64,000 nucleotides of DNA from Caulobacter flavus (GTDB lineage Bacteria > Pseudomonadota > Alphaproteobacteria > Caulobacterales > Caulobacteraceae): NCBI RefSeq assembly GCF_003722335.1, contig NZ_CP026100.1:3322001-3386000 (forward strand), read 5' to 3'. Positions 1 to 6,986 of the stretch are shown one piece after another. The first letter of the stretch is position 1; each line of letters starts with the position of its first letter. The notes beneath the pieces were generated by a model. It had not been told where the DNA came from. It worked only from the letters and a program-made list of their open reading frames with translations, and ran no database searches. The translations under genes were made by a program, and so were the position numbers.

Positions 1-421
1 GCAGTTGGCGAACGACCGTGCGCCGCGCCTCAAGCGCCTGCTCCCTCAGGCTCCAGCCCTTGGCGGTAAGCTCGACCCAGACGCGCCGCTCGTCTTGCCC
101 ATCGCGCGAGCGCAGGAGCAGGCCCTTGCCTTCCATGCGCTTGACCAGCGGCGTGATGGCGCCCGTGTCCATGCAAAGCAGACGGCGTAGATCGCCCATG
201 CTGGCCCGGCCGCTTTCCTGCCAGAGCGAGATCAGCACGAGATACTGCGGGTGGGTCAGATCCAGAGGATCCAGCATCGTGCGATAAAGCCGCGTCACCA
301 GACTGTCGGAGGTCTGCAGCGCCAGACAAAGTTGCTGATCGACGCGCAGTTCCTCGAACGCACCAGGGCGGGGTTCTGACGGGCGTCCCGAGGCGTCGGC
401 GGCGAAGGGGTCCTGGACCAT
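1..421 (-). CDS. MarR-family regulator, OhrR-like (3' end cut by window edge)
   Basis: A reading frame open from the ATG at 421 to the window edge encodes about 140 residues of a winged-helix MarR protein. The N-terminal part has the OhrR-type pattern QQLCLAL, with a cysteine at about residue 32 where OhrR proteins carry the peroxide-sensing cysteine, followed by LTHPQYLVLISLW. The DNA-binding wing is seen as RSRDGQDERRVWVELT. OhrR represses organic hydroperoxide resistance genes until its cysteine is oxidised. Whether this protein senses peroxides is inferred from that cysteine only. It is divergent from the histidine kinase at 511, and a palindrome lies in the gap. The stop codon is outside the window; typical length suggests only a few residues are missing. 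Confidence 0.85.
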   Translation of the reverse strand, partial: MVQDPFAADASGRPSEPRPGAFEELRVDQQLCLALQTSDSLVTRLYRTMLDPLDLTHPQYLVLISLWQESGRASMGDLRRLLCMDTGAITPLVKRMEGKGLLLRSRDGQDERRVWVELTAKGWSLREQALEARRTVVRQL

Positions 422-474
422 ATGTCTGGTTGTAGACGAAGTGGCCGATACGTCAAAAGCATCAATGTCAAAAA

Positions 475-488
475 TATCGATGTCGATA
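475..488. promoter_or_regulatory. Palindrome in the marR/kinase divergent gap, candidate operator
   Basis: TATCGA-TG-TCGATA is a perfect 6-bp inverted repeat with a 2-bp spacer, 53 bp upstream of the MarR start and 22 bp upstream of the kinase start. MarR-type dimers usually bind such short palindromes near their own promoter. Partial copies (ATCAATGTC, AATCGAC) flank it. Autoregulation is inferred. Confidence 0.5.
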
Positions 489-510
489 CAATCGACTCTT
501 AATTATAGCG

Positions 511-2328
511 ATGCGAGAAGCGCTGATGACGATTTTCTCGCTCCCATTCGGCAAGGGCTCAGGCGGACGGCGCGCCTCTGATCGGTTGCTGATCGTTGCC
601 CCGCCGGCCCATCGCGAGCGCCGCTCCACCATCGTCGTGGCGCAAGGTCTGCGCTACTGGCTTCTCGGGGCTTGGGCGTTCTTGCTGGCCGTCGTCTGCG
701 GCGCCGGCGTGGCCCTGACCTGGTTTGTGACCTGTTGCGGCCTTGGCCTTGCGCGAGGGCGCTTCGAGAAAGCCCTGGCGCGCCGCCCGGGCGTGAGCGT
801 CGGGGCCGAACTGACCGCGGTGGCGACCCTGACGTCGGCCGCCTGGGCCCTGGCCCCGTTCATGGCCTGGACCGCCCATGGCCCCTGGTCGCTTCTGGCC
901 ACGACAGTGTTTCTCTTCGCCGGCGTCCTCCTGGTCGCCACCCAGTTTCGCCACCTGCCCAGGCGCGCGCTCATCGTGGCCTCGCCCTATCTCGCCGTCC
1001 TCGGCTATGTCCTCGCCACGGCCGGGGATGCGCCCGGCCGCTGGGCGCTTGTGGCGTCGGTCGGCGTCGCCGGCTCGGCGATCCTGACCAAGGTCTTCTT
1101 CGGCAGGGTGCACAAGGCTCAGATCGACGCCTTTCAGGCCGAGCAGGCCCGCCTGATCGCCGAGCTCGAGAAAGCTCGTGACGCAGCCACCGCGGCCAGC
1201 GACGCCAAGTCCGCCTTCCTGGCGATCATCAGTCATGAACTGCGTACGCCCATGAACGGCGTGCTTGGAGCGGCCCAGCTTCTGCGCCGTGGCGCTCTGG
1301 ATGAGGCGGCCCGCGATCTGGTCGCCGTCATCGACGAGCAGGGCCGCACCCTGGCCAGCTTGCTGGACGATGTCCTGGACTTCGCGCGTATCGAAGCCGG
1401 CAAGCTCGAGGTCGTCCCTGTCGCGACGGATCTTGACGAGCTGCTACGCCGCACCGTCGCCCTATGGACGCCGCGTGCGCGTGACAAGGCGCTGGCGCTC
1501 GAACTGCGGGTCATCGGGGAGGCGCCGGCCGTCATCATGACCGATCCCGTCCGTCTCTGTCAGATGCTGCATAATCTTGTGTCCAACGCGGTGAAGTTCA
1601 CCGAGCAGGGTGAGGTGAGCGTGGAGGTGAGCGTCGATGACGTCGAGGGCCAGGAGCGCCTGCTCATCGCCGTCGCCGATACCGGGCCGGGCGTGGCGCG
1701 CGCCGACCGCGAGCGCCTGTTCCAGGCCTTCAGCCAGATCGACGTCAGCAGCACGCGACGTCACGGGGGCGCGGGGCTTGGCCTTGTGATCTCGCGCCGC
1801 ATCGCCGGCCTTCTGGGAGGCGATCTTCGGCTTGATCCTGTCCCGTCGGGCGCTCGCTTCGTCATCGACTTGCCGCTGGCGCGCTGCCAGCGCCTGGAGG
1901 AAACCGGCTCCGACAAGGCCGACGCCGCCGGCGTGGTCGCCTCGCGCCGAATCCTCGTGGTCGAGGACCACCCGGTTAACCGCAAGATCCTCGTGACCTT
2001 CCTGGAAGCGGCCGGTCATGCCTGCGTGGTGGCCGAGAATGGCGCCGAGGGCCTCGTCGCCGCCCGCGCCGGCGCCTTCGACCTCATCCTGATGGACGTC
2101 AACATGCCGGTGATGAATGGGCTGGAGGCGGTCCGAGCCATGCGCCTGGAAGGTATCGACATTCCAACGGTGCTGCTCAGCGCCAGTGCGGCCCCGGCCG
2201 ATCGGCGGGCCGGTTTGGACGCGGGGGCGGACGGCTACATGGCCAAGCCGGTGGAGTTCGCCAAGCTTCAGTCGCTGATCGAGGCCGCCTGTTCGCCCCA
2301 GCCCGCGCTCGAGACGGCCGTTTGGTGA
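511..2328 (+). CDS. Membrane-bound hybrid sensor histidine kinase with receiver domain
   Basis: The 605-residue protein begins with a run of about six hydrophobic segments (roughly residues 45-200) and no recognisable PAS or periplasmic sensor. A coiled linker leads to a HisKA domain with ISHELRTPMNG, phosphoacceptor His about 242. The HATPase domain shows the N box (NLVSNAVKFTE), DTGPGV and GGAGLGLVISRR. A C-terminal receiver domain (about 480-597) contains the phosphorylated Asp near 529 (LILMDVNMP) and the conserved KP. It resembles hybrid kinases that pass phosphate to a separate phosphotransferase, but no partner is visible nearby. An alternative start is the ATG at 526. It is divergent from the MarR gene, so stress-linked control is possible. 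Confidence 0.9.
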   Translation: MREALMTIFSLPFGKGSGGRRASDRLLIVAPPAHRERRSTIVVAQGLRYWLLGAWAFLLAVVCGAGVALTWFVTCCGLGLARGRFEKALARRPGVSVGAELTAVATLTSAAWALAPFMAWTAHGPWSLLATTVFLFAGVLLVATQFRHLPRRALIVASPYLAVLGYVLATAGDAPGRWALVASVGVAGSAILTKVFFGRVHKAQIDAFQAEQARLIAELEKARDAATAASDAKSAFLAIISHELRTPMNGVLGAAQLLRRGALDEAARDLVAVIDEQGRTLASLLDDVLDFARIEAGKLEVVPVATDLDELLRRTVALWTPRARDKALALELRVIGEAPAVIMTDPVRLCQMLHNLVSNAVKFTEQGEVSVEVSVDDVEGQERLLIAVADTGPGVARADRERLFQAFSQIDVSSTRRHGGAGLGLVISRRIAGLLGGDLRLDPVPSGARFVIDLPLARCQRLEETGSDKADAAGVVASRRILVVEDHPVNRKILVTFLEAAGHACVVAENGAEGLVAARAGAFDLILMDVNMPVMNGLEAVRAMRLEGIDIPTVLLSASAAPADRRAGLDAGADGYMAKPVEFAKLQSLIEAACSPQPALETAVW

Positions 2329-2375
2329 TGGGCCTATCCGTGCGAGCCGGCCGGGTCATCGACCTTGGCCGCCGA

Positions 2376-2396
2376 CCGTCCAACATCTTTGGACGG
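2376..2396. terminator. Hairpin between convergent genes
   Basis: CCGTCCAA and TTGGACGG form an 8-bp stem with a 5-nt loop in the 79-bp gap between the convergent kinase and acetyltransferase genes. There is no clear T-run on either side, so termination is plausible by position only. Confidence 0.35.
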
Positions 2397-2407
2397 GTCA
2401 GAGGCTG

Positions 2408-2857
2408 TCAGCTGCGCTTTCTTAAGGCGCGGGTCAGAAGCTCGCCGCTTTCGACAAAGCCCGTGGCCAGGCAGAAGGCGCGCAGGTCCCCCGGTGCGAT
2501 CGGCGCGTGAAGAACAAGGTCGCCGCACCCCGCCAAGCGAGCGGCCTGGGACGCGGCCTTGAGGAGCACGCGCGCGACCCCGTTTCGTCGCCGCTCCGGA
2601 TCGACGAGCAGGGTCGAGATCCACCCTACCTTCTGGTCGGCCGTCAGAACCGAATGCCAGTGCACCACGATGACGCCCGATGGAGGACCCCACTCATCAG
2701 CGATGAGCAACAGGCCAGGCTGGTCCTGAATGGCCTTCAGGCGCAAAGCAAGTTTGTCCCGGGCCATGGTCTGGCCCGCTGTGCTTAGCAATGCGACCAA
2801 TCCGTCCACATCGCCGTTGTCGGCGGCTCGAATGGAAAGGCCAAGGCGGCTCGACAT
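2408..2857 (-). CDS. GNAT-family N-acetyltransferase
   Basis: A 149-residue single-domain GNAT protein. The acetyl-CoA binding segment is visible as LLVDPERRRNGVARVLL (motif A, R-x-x-G-x-A pattern), preceded by the beta-strand region GVIVVHWHSVL and followed by FCLATGFVESG, typical of the end of the fold. The substrate cannot be told from sequence. The start at 2857 is chosen because AGAAGG lies a good distance upstream. The frame stays open further upstream, but there it only mirrors the esterase gene on another frame. It lies 47 bp downstream of the esterase gene and could share its transcript. Confidence 0.85.
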   Translation of the reverse strand: MSSRLGLSIRAADNGDVDGLVALLSTAGQTMARDKLALRLKAIQDQPGLLLIADEWGPPSGVIVVHWHSVLTADQKVGWISTLLVDPERRRNGVARVLLKAASQAARLAGCGDLVLHAPIAPGDLRAFCLATGFVESGELLTRALRKRS

Positions 2858-2904
2858 GGTGGTTCTGCCTTCTGGTCGGGCGGCGTTGAGCGGAGGTTTG
2901 CTAC

Positions 2905-3564
2905 CTAGGCCAGGCGGCTGATCAAGAAGCGCGCGCCCAACTGGAGGCCCACTTCGTCGATGCTGTGGCCAAGACCTCGCGAGACATGGGATGCCACGTC
3001 GAAGTCCAGGCCTTTGAGCTGGACTTCGGCTTGATGCAAAGCTTCGACGGGCAGGATCTCGTCGCGGTCGCCGTGCACGAGGAGGACCGATGGCCTGGTC
3101 ACGACCTCGCCAGCCAAGGCGTCCGGGTCGGCCAGCATCCCGGAAAAGCCGACGACGCCGGCCAGGGTCCTGGCCCGGCGCGGCCCCACATGCAGCGCCA
3201 TCATCGCGCCCTGGCTGAACCCGACGAGCGCTAGCTTGTCTTCGCCGAGGCCATGGGCGGCGAGCTGGGCGTCGATATAGGCGTTCAGGGGCGGGGCCGA
3301 AACGCGCACGCCCGCCGCACGCGCCGCGGGCGTCAGGTTGGTCAACGGCCACCATTGTCGGCCGTAGGGTACGCTTTCGCAGGGCTGAGGCGCATCGGGT
3401 GAGAGAAACAGCGTGTCGGGCAAGGCTGGAGCCCAGTAGGGCGCCAGGTCGATCAGGTCCGCGCCGTCCGATCCGTAGCCGTGCAAGAAAATCACCAGAG
3501 ATTTGGCCGGGCCGCCCGACGCGGGCGCCGCGCTGGGACCAGCAAGCATGGGGATCCGGGTCAT
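2905..3564 (-). CDS. Phospholipase/carboxylesterase family alpha/beta hydrolase
   Basis: A 219-residue serine hydrolase of the PF02230 type (YpfH/carboxylesterase 2). Visible are FLHGYGSDGADL (oxyanion region), the nucleophile elbow GFSQGAMM, the acid residue in VHGDRDEILP and the catalytic His in GLGHSID. There is no signal peptide, so it should be cytoplasmic. It likely hydrolyses small carboxyl esters or lysophospholipids; the exact substrate is unknown. The start MTRIPML at 3564 fits the family N-terminus; a longer frame to 3699 adds a poorly conserved stretch and was not used. Confidence 0.85.
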   Translation of the reverse strand: MTRIPMLAGPSAAPASGGPAKSLVIFLHGYGSDGADLIDLAPYWAPALPDTLFLSPDAPQPCESVPYGRQWWPLTNLTPAARAAGVRVSAPPLNAYIDAQLAAHGLGEDKLALVGFSQGAMMALHVGPRRARTLAGVVGFSGMLADPDALAGEVVTRPSVLLVHGDRDEILPVEALHQAEVQLKGLDFDVASHVSRGLGHSIDEVGLQLGARFLISRLA

Positions 3565-3843
3565 GGCGGTTTCTGGTCTCTCGGCGCTCGATGAGCCTCT
3601 CGTTATAGCGTCGGGCGCGGCAAGGTCGCGCGGCAAGACTTGAACAGACCCGTGGGGTCGTCTTTCGTCCTTCCTGGATAGCGCGAGCACCACGCCCAAG
3701 GCTTGGTTTCTTAAGCGAGCCCAACATCCGCTCGTGGGGTGATCCAGTTTGCGGCCACCTTGCCCTTGGCCGTTCAGGCGTTACGACGCTGCCGGCCGCC
3801 ACTCGGACCCTGCGACCCGATTCAATTTTGAGACGAATGCGGC

Positions 3844-3868
3844 GGAACAAGCTGCGCCGCTACGCATT
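3844..3868 (+). promoter_or_regulatory. EcfG-like promoter of small RNA copy A (one mismatch)
   Basis: GGAAC, then 16 bases, then CATT. The EcfG/sigma-T consensus known from Caulobacter is GGAAC-N16-CGTT, so this copy has one mismatch in the -10. Bases after the -35 (AAGCT) and the distance to the hairpin are identical to the perfect element at 35256, which supports a real promoter or a weakened relic of one. Confidence 0.45.
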
Positions 3869-3875
3869 TCGTCCA

Positions 3876-3942
3876 GGTCAAATCCCCTTTGACCGCACTA
3901 ACGAGGCCCTGGCGAGGTTCCCCCGAGCGCCAGGGCCTTTTT
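3876..3942 (+). ncRNA. Structured small RNA, copy A, with intrinsic terminator
   Basis: The predicted RNA has two hairpins. The first is GGTCAAA-TCCCC-TTTGACC with a C-rich loop (3876-3894). The second is a perfect 10-bp stem (3905-3914 with 3928-3937) with a loop holding CCCCC, followed directly by five T residues, a textbook intrinsic terminator. No open reading frame explains it. Copy B at 35288 has the same first hairpin, the same spacing to a GGAAC promoter element and a similar C-rich second loop. This layout resembles sigma-T-dependent regulatory RNAs such as Caulobacter GsrN, which act through C-rich loops; identity with GsrN is not claimed. Confidence 0.7.
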
Positions 3943-4197
3943 GCCGGCGGCGTGCTGGCGAAGCTAAGGTTAGGCCACTAGGCGCGTTTGGCCGCGGGAC
4001 CTCTGCTTGCCTGCAATGCTGCATCGGATCGGGCAGAGGCAGCGCATCCTGCCGGTCCAACGGCCAGCGATCCGCCAAACGCCAAGCATCCAATGCGACG
4101 GTCAGTCGTGGCGTTTCTCGCCGTCAATGGCTTGGGACGAACGCTTGTCCTTCGGATCGTGGCGGTGATGTACGTCGCGCTCTTCGCCGCCGCCCAA

Positions 4198-4410
4198 CGC
4201 CGTGCGTGGGCCACCGTCAACAAGGATGATGGCGGCGGTAGGAAGTCCGGCTCGGGCCGTGGGAAGGACACCGGCCATCCGGCAGCTCACAAGGGCGGCA
4301 AGAAAGGTGGCGAGGCCTCCGCGAGCCGCAGCGCCGCCGAACGATCGGCCTCGGCCAGAAAAGCCGCCGCCACCTGCAAGCGCAACGCCGAGCATCACCC
4401 CCACCACTGA
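4198..4410 (+). pseudogene. 3' half of a KGG-type 'plasmid stabilisation' small basic protein, 5' part replaced
   Basis: From RRAWATVNKDDGG to the stop at 4410 the translation matches the C-terminal two thirds of a widespread small basic alphaproteobacterial protein annotated as plasmid stabilisation protein: the RAWATVNK stretch, Gly/Ser/Lys linker, HKGGKKGGEA motif and lysine/alanine tail. The N-terminal part expected in the family (a charged MPRGDK-like start and an EAERRAW helix) is missing. In its place the frame runs into an unrelated hydrophobic stretch from about 4096. I read this as a broken or rearranged gene. A full-length chimera starting upstream (for example the ATG at 4093) cannot be excluded. 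Confidence 0.5.
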
Positions 4411-4628
4411 CCTTGGAAAGGCGCTAAGCCGCGTTGATCTTGCCCGGCTCGGGGTGACGAAACTCCTGTCCTGGGCGCACGGTCGTTGCCTCACGCCCGT
4501 CCGCGGCCCGCTTATAGGCCGAACGCCTTGATCGGCTGGGGCGGGCGGGGGAGCGCGGTCTCGCGTCGCAACTGGACCGCTCCTATGGCGTTCCGCCGAT
4601 CGGAACAGCCCTTATTGTGGAGTCATCG

Positions 4629-4817
4629 GTGCCGCACGATCCGCTAGACCAACCGCTCATGGCGAAGCTCATCGACGGTGAAGTCGTCATCACCGGGCCC
4701 AACGGGTTCAACGGCTCGCTGACGATCGCCGCCGCGAAAGCTTCCGCGCGGAATTTGCTCGAGGCGATCGAGGACGCGAGCGATGGAGGCGAGGTTTACC
4801 AAAAGCCGCTGGGCTGA
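4629..4817 (+). CDS. Small conserved protein, paralogue of the one at 5674
   Basis: A 62-residue hypothetical protein with the core IDGEVVITGPNGFNGSLTI followed by an amphipathic helix. It aligns without gaps over its first 27 residues to the protein at 5674 (shared GEVV-x-TGP-x-G-x-x-G). That alignment, plus GGAG six bases upstream, selects the GTG at 4629 over an in-frame GTG at 4617. No function is known to me. The fold is probably a short beta-hairpin plus helix. Confidence 0.7.
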   Translation: MPHDPLDQPLMAKLIDGEVVITGPNGFNGSLTIAAAKASARNLLEAIEDASDGGEVYQKPLG

Positions 4818-5155
4818 GGCGGCGACTCTTTCGGGCTAGGTATGCAACGCCGGGCCGTCGGACTTGCGGTGATCAGCAGAGGCCGGGCGTCTGCCGGGTG
4901 GAACTGGTCATGACAGCGTCAGCGTCAGCGTGAGCGTCATGTTCATTGCGGGCGCGTCGCTCCCTCGTCAGGGCGAAGCTTCCTGCGGCGGGAAAGTTGA
5001 TGCCTGGGGCGACAGTGGGGCGTGGCGCGGCCTCGTCTCAGGCCCGCTTGCGGATCGGTCCTGGCTGCGTATCGCCGGACAGACAGTGCTCTGCTGACGC
5101 CAGTCGGGCCGGGCCGGCAATCCTGACCCTGCGGGCTAGGGACAGATTGTCTGGA
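4818..5155. other. Gene-free stretch
   Basis: I see no convincing gene here. Four tandem 6-bp units (AGCGTC, AGCGTC, AGCGTG, AGCGTC) lie at 4915-4938. Open frames crossing the region lack ribosome-binding sites and recognisable protein character. Confidence 0.4.
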
Positions 5156-5362
5156 TCAGGGCGTTCGGTTCGCATCCGAACGGGTGGAACCACCGTTGGA
5201 CGAGAGGCTACCGCCGATCTCCGCGCCGGGCTTGTTGCTGACCACGGCGATGCCGGCGATGATCAGGATGGCCAGGACGAGGAGTATGATCCAAGTCGTT
5301 CGCGTTTGGTTGGGCTTACGGGCGCTGGCGGGCGTGTCAGGCTCGTTCTTCGGCGTCACCAT
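5156..5362 (-). CDS. Small single-pass membrane protein
   Basis: A 68-residue protein: a hydrophilic, charged N-terminus (MVTPKNEPDTPASARKPNQ), one strong membrane helix (WIILLVLAILIIAGIAVVS, about residues 24-42) and a Ser/Gly-rich tail. The start at 5362 is supported by AGGAG six bases upstream. No family is recognised. The N-terminus is predicted cytoplasmic by the positive charges before the helix. Confidence 0.7.
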   Translation of the reverse strand: MVTPKNEPDTPASARKPNQTRTTWIILLVLAILIIAGIAVVSNKPGAEIGGSLSSNGGSTRSDANRTP

Positions 5363-5640
5363 GTTGCTCTCCTGCCTGCCGAGCGCGCTCGACCAGCTGT
5401 GATGCAAACGAAGCATTCGTTGAAGAACCGCCGGCGGATAACAAACGCTAACTTGAGCGATTTTGCGGCCCCAGAGGAGACCGGCGCCTTGGGGAGGACG
5501 GCCTGAGCGAGGATCAGAGCGCCTGAGGAACCGATGGGCGTTCCAGGCGAGGCCGCATGGAGGCGCGGCCGAGGGGAGGCTGGGGGCTGGAGCATTCGGC
5601 ACCCGTTCCATCCGCGGCCGGGCGCCGGAGGACATGCAGG

Positions 5641-5665
5641 GGAACATCAAAAGCTCGAGCGCATT
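5641..5665 (+). promoter_or_regulatory. Possible EcfG-like promoter before the 5674 operon (one mismatch)
   Basis: GGAAC-N16-CATT, the same one-base deviation from the EcfG consensus as at 3844. The predicted transcription start would fall within a few bases of the ATG at 5674, which has no clear ribosome-binding site, consistent with a nearly leaderless mRNA. Weak evidence on its own. Confidence 0.35.
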
Positions 5666-5673
5666 GCCCGTGC

Positions 5674-5868
5674 ATGTCACGACAAACCTATCAAGAGCCT
5701 CTGAATGTCGTCCTTGAGAACGGCGAGGTCGTCTTCACCGGGCCGGACGGCATGACCGGGGCGATGAGCCTGGACGCCGCGCGACAGACGATCGCCAAGC
5801 TGAAGGCCGCGGTCGCTAAAATCGACGATGGCGAATCTACCAGCAGCCGCTTGGATAGACCCGCGTGA
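5674..5868 (+). CDS. Small conserved protein, paralogue of the one at 4629
   Basis: A 64-residue hypothetical protein with NGEVVFTGPDGMTGAMSL followed by a helix rich in Ala and Lys. It aligns gap-free to the product at 4629 across the N-terminal half, which fixes the ATG at 5674 as start. Its stop overlaps the start of the next gene (GTGA), so the two are translationally coupled. Function unknown; the duplicated family occurs here among stress-type genes. Confidence 0.7.
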   Translation: MSRQTYQEPLNVVLENGEVVFTGPDGMTGAMSLDAARQTIAKLKAAVAKIDDGESTSSRLDRPA

Positions 5869-6188
5869 CGACGGCCGAAGAAGAAACCTTCTACGTCCTC
5901 GACGGCCGGACCGTGCGCCAGGCGGATGAGGACGCCCACACTGCCTTCTGGAGCCGGGAAGATCCTGGCCGGGTAGGGCTGGACTTCGCCGGCGAGGTCG
6001 AGATCAGCACCGTCTTCCTGCCGCGTCCGGCGGTCGAGACTTTGCTGGGCAGGCCGCTGCTCTTTGAGACCTCGCTGTTTGGCCCAACGGGTTTCATCGG
6101 CGTCGTAGGACGCTATGCGACGTGGAGCGAGGCGTCTGCGGGCCACCGCCGCATCGACGAGGAGTTGCGTGGTGGCAAAGCCCACTAG
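5865..6188 (+). CDS. Hypothetical protein, 107 aa
   Basis: The GTG start overlaps the preceding stop and its own 3' end overlaps the ClpP-like gene, so it sits in a three-gene operon. The acidic N-terminus (TTAEEETFYVLDG) is followed by a region with EVEISTVFLP and ETSLFGPTGFIGVVGRYATW, which reads like a compact alpha/beta protein. No known domain is recognised and there is no signal peptide. The coupling to a ClpP-like protein hints at a shared function but gives no specific role. Confidence 0.75.
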   Translation: MTTAEEETFYVLDGRTVRQADEDAHTAFWSREDPGRVGLDFAGEVEISTVFLPRPAVETLLGRPLLFETSLFGPTGFIGVVGRYATWSEASAGHRRIDEELRGGKAH

Positions 6189-6756
6189 GCGGGCGCACGC
6201 TTGCGATCTTTCCATCCTGGACGCGCCTCAGGTTGTGGTTTGCGGTGAGATCACCGAAGATCTTTACGCCGATTTCCGCGCGCAGACGGCCAACGCCGCC
6301 CGCGATGATCTGGTCGTGGTGGCGATGACCACCCTGGGCGGCGATCCCGAAGTGGCCAGGGCCATGGCCGAGGAGGTCAGGGCCCACGCTCGCTCTAACG
6401 CGCGGCAACGCTGGATCTTCCTCGGCAGGGCGGTGGTCTATTCGGCCGGCGTGACCTTTATGAGCGCCTTTGCCAGGTCGGATCGTTATCTCTCCCGGGA
6501 CTGTCGCCTGATGATCCACGAGCGGCAGATCCACAAGACGCTCGAGATCCATGGCCCTCTGAGCGCCTGTATGGCCTCGGCCCAGGCTCTTGTTCATGAG
6601 ATCGAGAACGGCATGGCTATCCAGGACGAGGGTTTCGCCGATCTGGTGAAGGATGCAAGCCTGCCCCTGGAGACCCTTCGTCTGCGCGTGCGCGACAACT
6701 GGTATCTGGACGCGGCCGAGGCGCTGTCGCTCGGTCTGGTCGAAGGCCTCGTCTAG
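6172..6756 (+). CDS. ClpP-like serine protease homologue, stand-alone
   Basis: A 194-residue protein of the ClpP/crotonase fold. The catalytic-type residues are present: Ser91 in VVYSAGVTF, His116 in LMIHER and a candidate Asp at 175 in VRDNWYLDAAEA, followed by the ClpP-like end ALSLGLVEGL. The Ser-His spacing of 25 equals that of ClpP. The N-terminus lacks the usual ClpP propeptide and axial loop sequence, and no Clp ATPase lies nearby. It may be an accessory or self-compartmentalised protease, or a phage-prohead-type homologue. The GTG at 6172 is chosen because GAGGAG lies ahead; it overlaps the previous gene by 17 bases. Confidence 0.8.
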   Translation: MAKPTRRAHACDLSILDAPQVVVCGEITEDLYADFRAQTANAARDDLVVVAMTTLGGDPEVARAMAEEVRAHARSNARQRWIFLGRAVVYSAGVTFMSAFARSDRYLSRDCRLMIHERQIHKTLEIHGPLSACMASAQALVHEIENGMAIQDEGFADLVKDASLPLETLRLRVRDNWYLDAAEALSLGLVEGLV

Positions 6757-6986
6757 GGCGCTTCCGTTCCAAAGAAGCGGACGGCCTGGCGGCGGTGGGG
6801 GCGGGAGGAATGTTGAGATGGAGCCAGGTCGAACACCGACCCCGACCGGCCCGAATATTCGAGTCAACCTCATGTGTGGCTTGCCCGGCGACGGGGCCGG
6901 GGCGCGGGATCGGGTGGATACCGCGGCGCGGATCTTCCGGCGCTAAATCTTTGCGGCCCGGTGCGGGCAGGGCGCGGGGCCTGGTT

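Noticed and set aside
2408..3850. A 480-residue minus-strand open frame covering the acetyltransferase and beyond
   Set aside because: Only its last 149 residues are protein-like; the rest mirrors the esterase gene in another frame.
4102..4494. A 130-residue minus-strand frame with a hydrophobic start opposite the KGG-type gene, with a GGAAC-N17-GTT upstream
   Set aside because: No ribosome-binding site or recognisable domain, and it is antisense to sequence with clear family similarity. The promoter match (AGTT) is imperfect.
4602..4626. GGAAC before the small gene at 4629 as an EcfG promoter
   Set aside because: No GTT-like -10 at 16 or 17 bases; also only 27 bases from the start codon.
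4915..4938. Four tandem 6-bp units as a CRISPR or regulatory array
   Set aside because: Too short and without spacers; most likely a simple repeat.
4946..5506. A 186-residue plus-strand frame
   Set aside because: Overlaps the well-supported small membrane protein gene on the other strand and has no domain or ribosome-binding site.
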